DNA from: Leishmania infantum JPCM5
Lineage: Eukaryota > Euglenozoa > Kinetoplastea > Trypanosomatida > Trypanosomatidae
NCBI RefSeq assembly: GCF_000002875.2
Contig: NC_009399.2
Span: forward strand, 484,884 to 548,883
Reading direction: 5' to 3'
Length of the DNA stretch: 64,000 bases
This document shows positions 18,409 to 29,662 of the stretch, in pieces. The notes below the pieces were generated by a model. The model saw only the letters and a program-made list of their open reading frames with translations. It searched no databases and had not been told where the DNA came from. Every line of letters starts with the position of its first letter. The stretch's first letter is position 1. The position numbers were made by a program, and so were the translations under genes.

Positions 18409-20397
18409 CGGTACTGCGCTGCGATGATGAGGGAGGCGTGGGAGAGAACGACGGTCGGAGGAGCGCGCCACTTCAGAGAGGCTGGCAAACGCGCAGTGTG
18501 CAGAGGCGGAAGGAGATCCGTTGTGCATGTGTGATGGAGAAGACGAAGCGTGAGAGAAGGGGGTGGAGCCCGTACGCGCCTCCCTCTGCTCGTGTGTCTC
18601 CGTGCCCTTCTCGCTGTAGGTGTTGTGAGGGGTGACGGCGGCCATGGGGGCGCGTGCAGCAGCACACCCGAGCGAAGGCCCCCTTCTTGGCTGCTGGTTG
18701 TTGTGGTGATGGTGATGGTGATGGGGGAGGGGCACAGACACCCGTGTGCAGCACCACATACAAGCAAGGAAGAAGGCTGGAGAGACACGGAAGAAGGCAC
18801 ACGCACCGCCCCCGCTCCCGTCCCCGTACTGTTGCACAAAGAGTACCCCGAATACACGGACGGATACAGACACAGACACAGATACACACACACACACACA
18901 CGAGCGCACATAGAGTCTGTCCGCCTCGCTCCTCCAAGAGGACGGCTACGTCTCAGCGTGCGCTCATACGCTTGCGTCTCTAGCGTGACTCCCTTTCGTT
19001 GTTGCTGCGCGGCGCTCGCCATGGGAGGCGGTGGAATGCTGTCGAGAGAAGAGAGAGCCTCGGGTGACGCCGGCGTATGCTGGTGCCACGCCGGCCTGTG
19101 TGTGTGTGTGTGTGGAAACCCCCCTCTCACACCCCGCACCTCGCCTCCCTCCTTCCTACCCCAGCAGCGCTTGGCGTTAGGCGCCGCCCGGAGTGCTATC
19201 GCTATCTTCGTGTTTGTCGTGCCGGATGCTGTCACCTTTGCCGACTTCCAGCCCGGCTCGCTGCATCGCGGTTGCCAGAGGTGTTGTGGTCATTGGTCAT
19301 CACCGAGTGCATCTCCGGCGCGCCGATGCCATTCGGCTTCGCGGTGCTCTCCGAGTCGCTTGCGGCCTATGCTGAGGCACCAGCATTGTTATCACCACAG
19401 ACTCCCCGTGCTAGTAGCGCTCCGCGTGTGCGACGTTGATGACCACACCCGACTTTCGTGCCCTGTGTGTGTCTGCGTGTTATCCTTCACCCGTGGCACT
19501 TGCCCACAGGTGTGCATACACGCGCGTGCACACGGAAAGACAGAGAGAGAGCGGCGAAGCCAACGAGAGGGGAGGGGGAGTGAGGTCCCTATCGGTGCTT
19601 CATGCGCAGCAGACGGATGCTGCGCCCACCGGCGAGCGTGGTGCGCTGTGGCACGGCGCAGTTGAGGGACCAGGAGGGGGCGGAGGGGGCAGCCAGAGAG
19701 CCAGAGGGAGGGAGGATGAGAAGAGCGAGAGACGGCAGAGATAGAGGGCGGAGCGCCGCAGCTGTCCTGAAACCAGCACACACATACGCACAAGTTCAAG
19801 CAACGAAGGGGTCGCAGTGCCCATTCACGAGGGAGAAGCGCGCGCCAGGGAAGTGGAGTGGAGAGGCTCGCGCGTTGGGTGAGAGAATGTCGTCACACGG
19901 GAGAAGGCCGCGGAGCGCACGCCACGGGCGGAGGAGCGAGACGCAGATGGGCAAAGAGGGCAGGCGGGTGTGCGTCGGAGGAGAACGGCAGACGCCCTCA
20001 CGGCGGCCCACGTCTTCCATCTCTTTGCCATGCTCGTCGATGCGTGCGGCTTAGTTGTGCACACCTGCATGCACCCACCTCCTCTCTGCACGCCGGCACC
20101 GTGACCACGTCGTTGGCTGGCGCATGAAGACACGTCAAGGGCCAGAGAATGGGGGAGGGCGGCGGGTGCGTGTCGGAGGACGGCGTGGGGAGTTGACAGA
20201 GGACAAAACAGCACCATTGCCCATCGCCCGTCAGTGCGAGAAGGGGAGGCGAGTAGCGGGAGGCGGAGCGTCGACGATGCGGCGGTGAAACACGAGCTAC
20301 GCATTCGTTCGGAGAGGCGGTGTAAGCAGAGAGAGGGGGAGAAGGGGGGGCGCGAGGAGGGAGACGACATTGTATTCGCGGTGCTGTGACACCGCCC
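18409..20397 (-). other. SET-gene 5' leader and zinc-finger-gene 3' region
   Basis: No gene supported. Contains a GATGGT run near 18704-18722, CA-rich tracts at 18861-18901 and (GT)n near 19099-19113. Frames extend from the SET gene into this region without domain content. Confidence 0.5.
18419..18420 (-). promoter_or_regulatory. Candidate trans-splice acceptor AG for the SET gene
   Basis: The minus strand has a roughly 40-base C/T-rich tract ending tcatcatcgcag directly before the proposed ATG at 18408; it decides the start choice. Confidence 0.5.
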
Positions 20398-22032
20398 CTA
20401 CCCTCCACCCGCCTCTGCCGCGCCGCGCCTCTCACCGCCTCGACGCACCATCTCTTGGTCTTGCGCTTCCTTTCGCTGGGGTGGCTTGCCAATAATGATC
20501 GGTTGCAGTGGCCTGCTCGCAGCAGGGTGTGCAGATGCTGATGAGGGGCTTTCACGTGAGCTGTCCGCCGCTGGCGCCCCTCCTTTCACTGGTTTCGCAT
20601 GCGCCGATGATGCCTCGTGCTTCCCAAACGCCTTCAGCGTTGGTAGCTTCTTCTTCAGTAGGCCCGCCTGCACCATTGCATCCAGCGCGCTTGGTTGGGT
20701 GGAATACAGGTCGCGCAGGTCGCGGGCCATGGGGCGGTACGAGTACTGCACCGGCTGCGGCACCACGTCGCCGGCATTCGCGATCGCGCTCTGCTTGAGC
20801 TTCCGCCGCTCGAGGCCGAAGGAAACCCAGACAGGCTCGGCGCGTACCATGTACTCGCAGAGGCGCGCCTCAATAATGGCGACCACCAGCCCCTTCAGGC
20901 ACAGCTCGCCCAGGGTGATGATGTGCGGCGGGAACGTGAAACCGGCCGGGTGCTCCTGCTCTGGCATCAGCAGCCACCGCAGCTGCCCGAGGAGCTGACG
21001 CACGAATGCCGTCTTGCGCGAGAAGGCTTCCTCCTCTGACTTCTCCTGCAACTTCGCGGCCCGTGCGGCTTGCAGCTGCGCGAGCCGGGTCTTGGCACCG
21101 CTGCCGCCACCTGGGGCGCTCGCAGCGTCGGCCGCGCTGTCGGAGGCGGCGGACGACGACGACGACGATGAGGTCGTCGACAAGGACGCAAGCAGGTCGT
21201 TTTCGTAGCCGCGCGACGCGGAGGAGCATGTCGCGACGCCGCCCAGCCCCATCGCGGCGGGCGAGCTCGGTCCGTAACGCTCCCGCAGTGCCACCTTGTC
21301 CAGCGTGTACATACCGCACATGTCGTACACCGTCTCCATATTGTAGCCGCAGGAAATAAAGTCGAGGAGGTTCGAGTAATCTTGTATGAGGCCGTTTGGA
21401 AAGAGTCGCAGAAAGGGGCCCATCAGGCACTCGTGCAGCACCAGCGCGCCTTGATGGTCGAACCCGCGCATCCCACCGACCATGCGGCTGAGGTAGGTGT
21501 CGCGGCTGCTGCCGAAGTGCACCATACCAGCCTCTTCCAGTTTGACGAGCATCGCATACAGCTCTGTGCGGCCCTCGCTGTCCAGCTTGGAGAAGAGAGC
21601 GTGGTACGGCTCCACGCTGTCGATTCCGAGGTGCTCCATGAACGTCGACAGCACCGCCTCGGGGTTCCATCGACGCGGCCACTCGGCCAGCTGCGAGTAG
21701 TGCAGATCCAACAATGCGTGGTCCTTGCGACCCTGATGATCTAACCAACGGGAAACCGGCTCGTTGCACAGCTCGCACCACTGCGGGTTGCGAAACACCC
21801 AGTTGCGCTTGTCGATCTGCCCGTGCATCATCGAGTATACGGGAACACTGCCGCCCTCAGTCGGGTATGGAGGCCGCAGGACGTTCGTGCCGTTGTCACC
21901 CGCGGCGCTGGCCATCGTGACGCGTGTCCTGGAGGACATGCTGGTGGAGGTGGCCCGCAACGCCCGCGTCATCACGGCGACGGCGGCGCGGCGAATGGGC
22001 GACAATCTCAGCAGTGACGACGGCAAGGGCAT
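20398..22032 (-). CDS. Conserved protein with U1/matrin-type zinc finger, probable mitochondrial
   Basis: A 544-residue protein. The first 40 residues are rich in Arg, Ser, Ala and Leu with no acidic residue, a typical mitochondrial presequence. At 86-105 a single zinc finger C-x2-C-x9-H-x5-H resembles the U1-like fingers found in trypanosomatid RNA-editing and mitoribosome proteins. The middle (about 120-300) is folded and aromatic-rich. The segment at about 320-400 is low-complexity Ser/Ala and charged coil, and the tail from about 475 is disordered. The ATG at 22032 follows a strong pyrimidine tract. A role in mitochondrial RNA processing is inference from the finger and targeting signal only; I do not recognise the specific protein. 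Confidence 0.75.
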   Translation of the reverse strand: MPLPSSLLRLSPIRRAAVAVMTRALRATSTSMSSRTRVTMASAAGDNGTNVLRPPYPTEGGSVPVYSMMHGQIDKRNWVFRNPQWCELCNEPVSRWLDHQGRKDHALLDLHYSQLAEWPRRWNPEAVLSTFMEHLGIDSVEPYHALFSKLDSEGRTELYAMLVKLEEAGMVHFGSSRDTYLSRMVGGMRGFDHQGALVLHECLMGPFLRLFPNGLIQDYSNLLDFISCGYNMETVYDMCGMYTLDKVALRERYGPSSPAAMGLGGVATCSSASRGYENDLLASLSTTSSSSSSSAASDSAADAASAPGGGSGAKTRLAQLQAARAAKLQEKSEEEAFSRKTAFVRQLLGQLRWLLMPEQEHPAGFTFPPHIITLGELCLKGLVVAIIEARLCEYMVRAEPVWVSFGLERRKLKQSAIANAGDVVPQPVQYSYRPMARDLRDLYSTQPSALDAMVQAGLLKKKLPTLKAFGKHEASSAHAKPVKGGAPAADSSRESPSSASAHPAASRPLQPIIIGKPPQRKEAQDQEMVRRGGERRGAAEAGGG

Positions 22033-23106
22033 CTGCACACTGCAGGACGGGAGGAAAACCAAGCAAATAGCGAGAGAGAGATCGAGCCCGCCCTGCCAGC
22101 GGGGTGGGGGTGCAGGGGGCGGGGGCCTGATGGGGTCCTTTGCCTTGTAGGGAGGGCGTATGCGTGCGCCTCCTCCCTCCTTCCGAGGTGATATGTTGGT
22201 TACTGAGGGATGGCACAGCAGGGCAGTGCACACAGAGGGAGGGCAAGCAAGCAAGCAACCGGTAACGTGCATCGGCACGGACAAACAGACAGACCATGCA
22301 CATATGCACACCGGCGGCAGTGGGTGGGGGTTAGAGAGGGAGGAAGGTTGGTGACCGCGATGCAAGGTAGCGGAGGTGTTGGCGGCGGCGGAGCTTACGG
22401 GCGCCAACCACCAGGCACGACAAGATGTCGCCCCACGCTAGGAGGAAGGATGGGAAGGGGAGGCCAGCAAGGAACGACGCTCTGCCCTTCCCATCGCTCC
22501 CTCTCGTCGAGAAAACGTTTCCACAGCGCTTGCACTGTGTAGGGTGGACGGCTGTAACGCCGTATCTCGTCTGCGCACTGTGTGTGCGTGTGTGTCTGTG
22601 GGTGGGTGTGCGTAGTGATGGTGGTGGTGGGAAGACAGAAGCGGGAGGCCGTGTTTCCGTGCCCACAGGTACGTATGCGTCCATTGGGTGTACGTCGGGC
22701 TGGTGCACAACCACCTACATGAAGAGGATGAGGCCTAGAGCGCATTTGAAGGCAGACGGAAGTGTGGGGTGGGTGGATAAGAGTGCGCAGACCTCGGCGG
22801 CAGCGGCGCACCTACCAAGTGCAGAACGACGGTGAGACCGTCAGCGCACCAGTCACAGCTCCATCCTGCTCGAATCGGTACTGTACATCAGACAGAAGGA
22901 AGGTACACGCGAAACAGAAATGACAGGAAACCGCACGAATGACGCCGATAAGGAGGACAAGACAGGGCAGGGCAGGACGGGGTTTGGGTTGGGCAATGAG
23001 ACAGCGGCCACCACTGCTACGAGCACCGTCGCCCCCCGCCTCCCTCCCCTCCCCCTTTTGCTGCACCACAGACACGCGCCTGAATACATCTTGGAGAGCC
23101 GGCCGG
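22033..23106 (-). other. Spacer: zinc-finger-gene leader and IQ-protein 3' region
   Basis: No gene supported. On the minus strand a long C/T tract (about 22045-22085) precedes the zinc-finger ATG. (GT)n lies near 22578-22590. Confidence 0.5.
22039..22040 (-). promoter_or_regulatory. Candidate trans-splice acceptor for the zinc-finger gene
   Basis: The minus strand reads a tract of tctctctctc and cctcccgtcctg before the AG-containing sequence just upstream of the ATG at 22032. The exact AG is uncertain by a few bases; a 5' leader under 10 bases would be unusually short, so the downstream Met21 remains an alternative start. Confidence 0.35.
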
Positions 23107-26100
23107 TTATGATTCGCTTGCGGAAACCATGCGGCGGCCGTGCAGCTTTTCCCGGTGCAGCCGCCACGCCAGCTGAAGACTCTTGGCGCAGGTGTGACGG
23201 TACCGGTTGTAGACCTCGGCGCGGCTGGCGAAGGCCGCCACAAAGGCTTCTATTGTGGGGACCGTGGCCAGCTGAGCGGGAGTGCAGTGCGACACGATGT
23301 ACTGCGCACTCGTGGGGTCCGTGGCGATCCCGAACCACTGCGGGTGCGTTGCCCGCAGGCGCAATATCATGCGCGACGCCACCGCCTCCCCACCGGCCAA
23401 CTGGAGATACCGCTCATCCTCCGACGACATCACCGGCTGCGTGCCTTGGCCGTCGGAGCTGAGGAGCTGCACACTGTGGATCCCCTTCACGGAGGAGCAC
23501 GACAGCAACGCTACCTGGTGATGGCCGGCGCGCTGCCTCACCTTCAGCTCCCGCTCACGCAGCCAGCGCCGCCACCGACAGCCGCGACCAACTCGCTGGA
23601 TCGTCTTGGATGCCTCCAGCACCTGCCGCTCCCGCCGCTTCCGCTGCTCGAGCTTTCGCCGCTGCTCGAGCTCGTGTAGCTGGCGCTGCTGGGCAGCCTC
23701 GTCCTCACGCTCCTGGCGGATGCGTTGCAGTTCGCGAAGACTCACGCGCTCAAGCGGGGNNNNNNNNNNNNNNNNNNNNNNNNNNNNNNNNNNNNNNNNN
23801 NNNNNNNNNNNNNNNNNNNNNNNNNNNNNNNNNNNNNNNNNNNNNNNNNNNNNNNNNNNCAACGTTCCGGTGTTGCCGCCTTCAGCCACTGCTCCAGGGG
23901 AGTGAAGAAGCACGTGAATGCGCTGCTGTTGTTGTTGGTGCGCGCGCTGCGCTTGACGCCGATGGTACTGAGCAGCCTCATACTCGTCCACGATCCGCAG
24001 CTGCTGCAGGCGTTTCTCCAGCTCGGCGAGCGTCGGCACACGGCGATCCACGAACGGGGCAGCATAGGTGATGTCAGTCTGTATGTGCGACTGTGGTGGC
24101 GCATAAAGGTGCTGCTGCAGCTGCTGCTGAGGAGGCTGAGACTGCGTCTCGCTTGTCGCACCGGAAGACGTGAAGTACGGGTAGTAGGAATCGCTGTGGG
24201 ACGCCGTGTTCGTGGGTCTGGCGGCCGAGCACGCGTCGCTCAAGGCGACGCCGACGACGCCGCGGCAGGCGCTGGCGTGTGTGGAGCAGGGGATGCGTGC
24301 GCGCGCGAGCGAGCTGGTGGCGGAGCACGCACGCGACGAGGAGGCGCTGCGTGAGAGGCTGCCGTTTGTCGGGGCGCTGCCTGGCGGCGTGACGCTGCGC
24401 GAGCTGGACATGGCCAATGACCCGGACGTGAAGCCGTTGCTGGCGCAGCTGGAGGAGCTGGCCAAGGACTCCGGCGCGGCAAAGGGGCCGGAGGCGCGGC
24501 GGCTGGAGAAAGCGATNCGCGAGCTGGCGCGCCGTGCTGCGGAGGACGAAGCCGAGCGCACGCGCCATGGCCTCGTGGACGCGGAGGGGCTGCACGAGCG
24601 CTTTCCCGTTCCTGCCNGGAGGAGCGGGTGCCCGGGTGTGTCCGCTAGTGGNNNNNNNNNNNNNNNNNNNNNNNNNNNNNNNNNNNNNNNNNNNNNNNNN
24701 NNNNNNNNNNNNNNNNNNNNNNNNNNNNNNNNNNNNNNNNNNNNNNNNNNNCGCCTCGCACACATCCCCAGTGCAGCGGTCGAGGAGGCTGCGCATGACT
24801 GTCGTGTCCGAGCCCTGGTCCAGCTCTCGCGCCGAGGCAGCAGTCAAGATATCTGAGAGCGGCGCAGCAGTCAGGGTCACGCGTATCGCGGCGAGTGGTG
24901 CCCGCCGCGTGACGACGGCGCTGAGCACCTCCACCTCTCGGCGGAGCCGCGCCGTGTGAAGTCGTGCGAGATGATGTCGGTAACACCTCTGAATGCGCTG
25001 CGCGGCGGCGATGACAAGCTCCGGCTGCATTTGCGGCACTGCGGCTGGACGCGTTGTTGAACGCCGCTGCTCACTGGTTGTGTCACTGTGCACCGAGAGC
25101 GGCGCAGCCGTTGTCTGCACCATCGTTGCGTCCGTCTCCACTGCCGTGGCCTTAGACGGCGACCGCGGCCGGTGTGAGCGGACGCGTCTGTCGACGTCGT
25201 CGGGGGCTACGGCGGCTCGGGCGGAGCGGAAGAAGATGGAGGCGTCCTTGTCCACCCCACCAGAGGTGGCGGCAGGAAAGGCGGCCAGTTTGAACGTGCG
25301 GAGTGTGGCGAGAAAGCAATCCGTCCCAGCCTGCGACGTAGTGCGAACGGAGCGCGCAGAGCGCACCTGCAGCGATGACGATGAGCCCCTGCTGCACCCG
25401 CGGCCATGAGGTGTGACGAGACGGCGGAGATGGCGGTTCGAGGACGGCGTCGTGGTGAGCGAGCTCGAGGCGCCGAAGGCAACGCTGCCGTCTATGAGGC
25501 CGTCGACAGAGCCACTGTGCTTCGCGGTGGTCTGCTCGGCAGCCACGCGGTGCTCTATCCGGGCGGCAACCGCCGCAGCCCGACGCGCGACAGTCTTTTG
25601 GGCCCAGTGCACACGTATTTGCCGCTGCAGCCGCAGTGCGGCGGCATCGCGGCGCTCCTCCTCGACGAGATACGCCTCCTGCGCTGCGCGACGTTGTCGG
25701 CACAGGCGAACGGCGAGCCGCTGACGCCACCACTTCTGGATGCGCAGCGCACGCACGCTCAGCGGCAGCGAGCGGGCCAGCAGGTCCGGCGCCACGGTTG
25801 TCCAATCCTCGATGGAAAGTAGCATGGCGTTCGCGCGGTACGCCGCGTTCACATGTCGGATCACGCTTGTCACCGCTTCCTTCGACGGTCCCGCGCACGT
25901 GAAGCCGGATGGCGGCAGCCACGGCGACGGTGCGGCGGCGTTGAGGGCGCGCGCTGAGCCTGTGGAAGCCGGTGGGTCTATGCTTGAGCCTGACATCAGG
26001 CTCATCACCCGCGTCATCGATCCGACAGTGCGACGCGCCGCGCACCCCGACGCCTTCGCGCTTGCCTCCGCTCCGTTCATGCCGATCAGGGACACACTCG

Positions 26101-29100
26101 GAAGGCCCACGAACGGCGGCTGCGGGCGAGCAGCGGCGCCCGTCTTCCACGCAGGGCGGACGAGGTCGCCGGGGAGCACGCGCTGAACGACTTGGCGGAG
26201 CGTCTCGCACACGAAGCGCTGCGTACGGCGGCAGCGGACCACAGCAGCTGCGCACCGAATGCTGGGCCACATGCGGGGCACGCCCTCGGTTGCTCTGCTG
26301 GGCGGCGGCGCTACGGCAGTGGCCGCCAGGCAGCAGCTGGTGTGAGAGGGAAAGGAGCACGCTGAAGCCGCGTTCAGCTCGCCTGCTTCCGCGCCTGAGC
26401 CACGCACCACCTCCGTCGCCGTCGACGGGCTGTCCATCGCCCGCAGCGTGCGTCGCCATGCCACGAGCGTCTCCTCCACGGTATCGGACCCGCTCGCCTC
26501 GACAGCTGCGCTGTACGTGTAGAGCCCCGCTGCGTCACCTGCGCCGCTGTGCCTTGCCTGCTGAGGCGACTGAGCACTGAAGGCGGCAGGGGCGACGCTA
26601 ATCTCTGCCCTCGCTGCGTCGCCACCTTCCTGTGTCGCCTGCGCCGCGCGCGTGGCGACAGACCGCATCGTCTTCGCAGCACTAAGCAACACGGCGTTAT
26701 CCTCGGAGGCGTCTTTGCTAACTCCCGTCTCTTCACTGGAGACGGCGCCGACGGTATGGAAGGGGCAGGCCGCGATGGTGCCGCGGGTGGCAGACGGGAG
26801 GGTGCAAGCGGGGCTTCTGCTGCCACGGCGGCGCTGCGGCGGCGCTGCGGAGGCGCAAGTTGGCAAGCCGGAGGGCGGCCTCGTGCCCGCCCCCGTTGCC
26901 CCCGTCGCCGCCAGGGCACTGACGGTGGAGGCCACCGGCGAATCGCTCTTCAGCGACGCTGGCAGTGTTGGCGAGGGCGGGACGGTGGTCGTGTGCGCGG
27001 GCGCTGCTCCCCGCGCGTGTCCTCCGCAGGGGGGGTCCACGCAACTGCACTGCTCGGCGGAGCGTCGGCTGGTGCTCCCGCGGTGCTGCGGGCCGTTCGA
27101 GCTGCGGTGCATGAGATCGCGGCCGGGGCTCCGGCTCCACTCTGCGAAGTCCTCTAGACAAGTCAACGCGACGCGCGACTTCAGCTGTCGGTGCTGTGCC
27201 AGCCACAGCGCCTCCATCTCTCGCACATTGGATTCCGAAGCCGCCAGATGCTGCTCGCACGCCGCACGGAGCTCGCGAAGCTGCCCCTCCGCATCTGGGC
27301 TGAGCTGCTGCGACGGTGACAGAGACAGCAGTAGAGATGGCGGTGGCGGTGGCGGCAATCTCCGATACTTAAGCTGGTGTTGCTCCGCAGTGGCGACCGC
27401 TGCTGCATCCACAGACGGCAAGGCGGGTGGCAACACCTGCTCTTCCGTGAGCTGCGCCGCGGTGAGAGGGCAGTTTGGGGTAGTAGCCGTGCCCACCGAA
27501 ATAGGCGAAACGCTCCGCACGTAATTCACGCCTCCACCACCGCCGGGGCTGCTGCTGCCGCTCACGTACGCATGTGTTGCTTGTCGCGCACGGCTCGCCA
27601 TCAGGGCTTCGCGTGCGCTGTAGGGTAGTCGGGAGAGAGCCAGCTCGTCGCACTGCTCCAGCGCCTGGGCACTACGCTGATGCTGCGCCTTCAGACTCGT
27701 CATCGCGAACTGCATCGTGTGCCGAACGTCTTGCACCGCGCGGGCCGCGGCTGCAGCGGCCGCGGACGTCGTCGCCGGCAGCCCTGTCAGAGATGGGAGG
27801 GAAGCAACGGCGGTTGCACTCGATGGAAGATGCAGCTGCTCCAGAGTCCTGCTGGGCGCTGCCGTGGACGCCGAGCGCGGCGTCGGCATCGAGGTGAAGG
27901 TGGCGCTGGCCGCTACGTGCGCGTCGTCGCTCGGCGCACCTCGACCAACGTGCGACTGAAGCAGTGATGAGGAGGCTATCACGTTGGTCGCCGAGGATGC
28001 CGTGGCAAGCGCGCTGGTGGACACCGGCAGCAAGCGGCGCCGCGGAGTAAAAGCCTCCGCCACGTCTGACGGCGACTGTGCTGGATGCGACGTGTGGCTG
28101 CCGCTGGTGAAGGCATTGACGGCAGGATGGCGTGCGTCATCATCGGCACACCAACAGGAACAGGAGGACAAGGCGGGGACGGGGCTGTTCGCGGCCGACT
28201 CTAACAGCGGCGATGCCGTCTGCAGCAGGAACCTCGCCTGCGTGCTTTGGACGGGAGCGAAACCGGCTTGGCCGCCAGCGTCACCACCGACGTCGCCGCC
28301 GCCGCACGCAAGCGATCCGCCCTCCTCCTCGTGTTCGTCTGCGCCGTCGACGCACTTGACACGCGACACCAGCTGGGCCGAGTAACACGACGCGGTGGGA
28401 TTTGGGCGGGTCACCGCCGCCGACGAGGGTGGCGACACCCAGTTCGAAGAGGCGCTTGAGAGCGACCCGGACAAGCTCCAAAGATGCGGCTCCTTCAGCA
28501 CCTCGCGTGAGTAGAGGGGTATACTGTCCTGGCTCAGAGTGCCGTACAGCTGCTGGACCGCACGAATGCCACCGTCGTCCTCCACGTCTCCGTCCTTGTC
28601 TGCGAGCGTCCCGACGTGATTGTTCGACTGCAGCCGGTTATGCAGAGCATCGGCAGCCACGTCGTAGGCTTGATAGCGATCCATGCAGAATGTGCGACCC
28701 TCAGTGACGAGGGGCGGCAGGTACTTGGGTGCCTTCCACCGGTTAACGTACGACTTTCTGCCAATGGCGATGCCGCGCTCCGGTGGTGACGGGGGCGGAG
28801 GCGCATCACCGAGAAGCGCCACCGACGCGCTGGATGTAGCGTGTTGGCGAGTGCTGCCACACGGCGCCGGGATGTTGAGCGAAGCAAGGCAGAGCGACGC
28901 CGACCTGTTGCGTTTGCCCTGCACAGGCGCCGAGAGACGTGCCGGCGGGGGCGGGGGACGAGCGGCGGACGTCTGCGTGCTTCTACCCCATGCGTCCTGA
29001 TTGGGAGCTGGCGGTAACAGCGACGCCATCGGCGCGGCGCGGGGCAGCTGTTGCAGCTGCCACTGAAAGAAGCGGATGCTCGTTGCCGCCTCGCGCTTGT

Positions 29101-29662
29101 CCAGCGTCTCGTCCGCGTCGTTGTGCTTGACTCCCAGGCCAAGCTTATGGAGGTAGTAGTTGGCGTCGCGGCCCCGCCGGACCTGCATAGCAGCCTCCAG
29201 CTGCGTTTGCAGCTGCGCTGTGCGGCTTGCCAACGCCGAAAAGACGCGATGGTCCTCGGCGCTGCGCAGCACCACCGAGGTGCGTCGCCGCTCCGACGCT
29301 GCATCCACGGATGAGGGGGACAAGGAAGGCCTCAGCTCCGATCCCACCGCCTTCACGCGCTCACTGAGAGGACCTGAGGTATCCTGAGTCGTGGATGGAG
29401 CAGCAGCAGCAGTGGTAGCGGCGGCCTCTTCTGAGGACGCTGCCGCGGGGTCCGTGGCGATTTCTCCAAAGGCTGCTTGGCAGAGATTCAGGCACCGCTG
29501 CAGCTCAGGGAACCTCCCCTCTAGCAACAACATTTGAGCTACCGTGTGGGCGCCGCGGATGTAGTCGAGGGTGGCGAAGACGATATCATCCTCGTTGGCA
29601 TCATCGTCGTGGTGCAGGGCGAGCAGGCTCGTGAGTTGAATCTTCAGAGAATCGATCTCCAT
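23107..29662 (-). CDS. Very large IQ-motif protein, interrupted by two gaps and a foreign insert
   Basis: The frame opens at the ATG at 29662 and runs 1637 codons without interruption to the gap at 24751. After the gap and a foreign segment it resumes at about 24200-23860, then 23759-23107, ending R-M-V-S-A-S-E-S-stop. The N-terminal 70 residues look folded and helical. Most of the rest is Ser/Ala/Pro/Thr-rich and probably disordered. Calmodulin-type IQ motifs appear near residues 1305-1325, 1345-1360 and 1553-1570, and again near 23590-23550 beside a Glu/Gln/Arg-rich coiled coil. A Q-rich stretch lies at about 24135-24105. IQ proteins of this kind in trypanosomatids are often cytoskeletal or basal-body components; that is inference. 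True length cannot be given because of the gaps. Confidence 0.7.
23760..23859. other. Assembly gap (100 N) inside the IQ-protein gene
   Basis: A 100-N placeholder between a coiled-coil-coding flank and a Gln/His-rich flank; both read in the same protein if the gap length preserves frame, as it does with one base of slack unknown. Confidence 0.99.
24200..24651 (+). other. Foreign segment: repeat unit of another gene placed inside the IQ-protein gene
   Basis: This segment has a coding-quality frame on the plus strand, opposite to everything around it, and no sensible frame on the minus strand. It encodes about 145 residues rich in Ala, Arg, Glu and Leu (core R-E-L-A-R-R-A-A-E-D-E-A-E-R-T-R, and L-R-E-L-D-M-A-N-D-P-D-V). 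It resembles repeat units of the giant repetitive calpain-like/cytoskeletal proteins of Leishmania, from memory. Quality falls toward the gap (Ns at 24517 and 24617, frameshift near 24612). The junction near 24195-24205 has no Ns. Best explained as a misjoined contig end. Confidence 0.6.
24652..24751. other. Assembly gap (100 N) inside the IQ-protein gene
   Basis: A 100-N placeholder separating the true IQ-protein frame on the right from the foreign plus-strand segment on the left. Confidence 0.99.
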
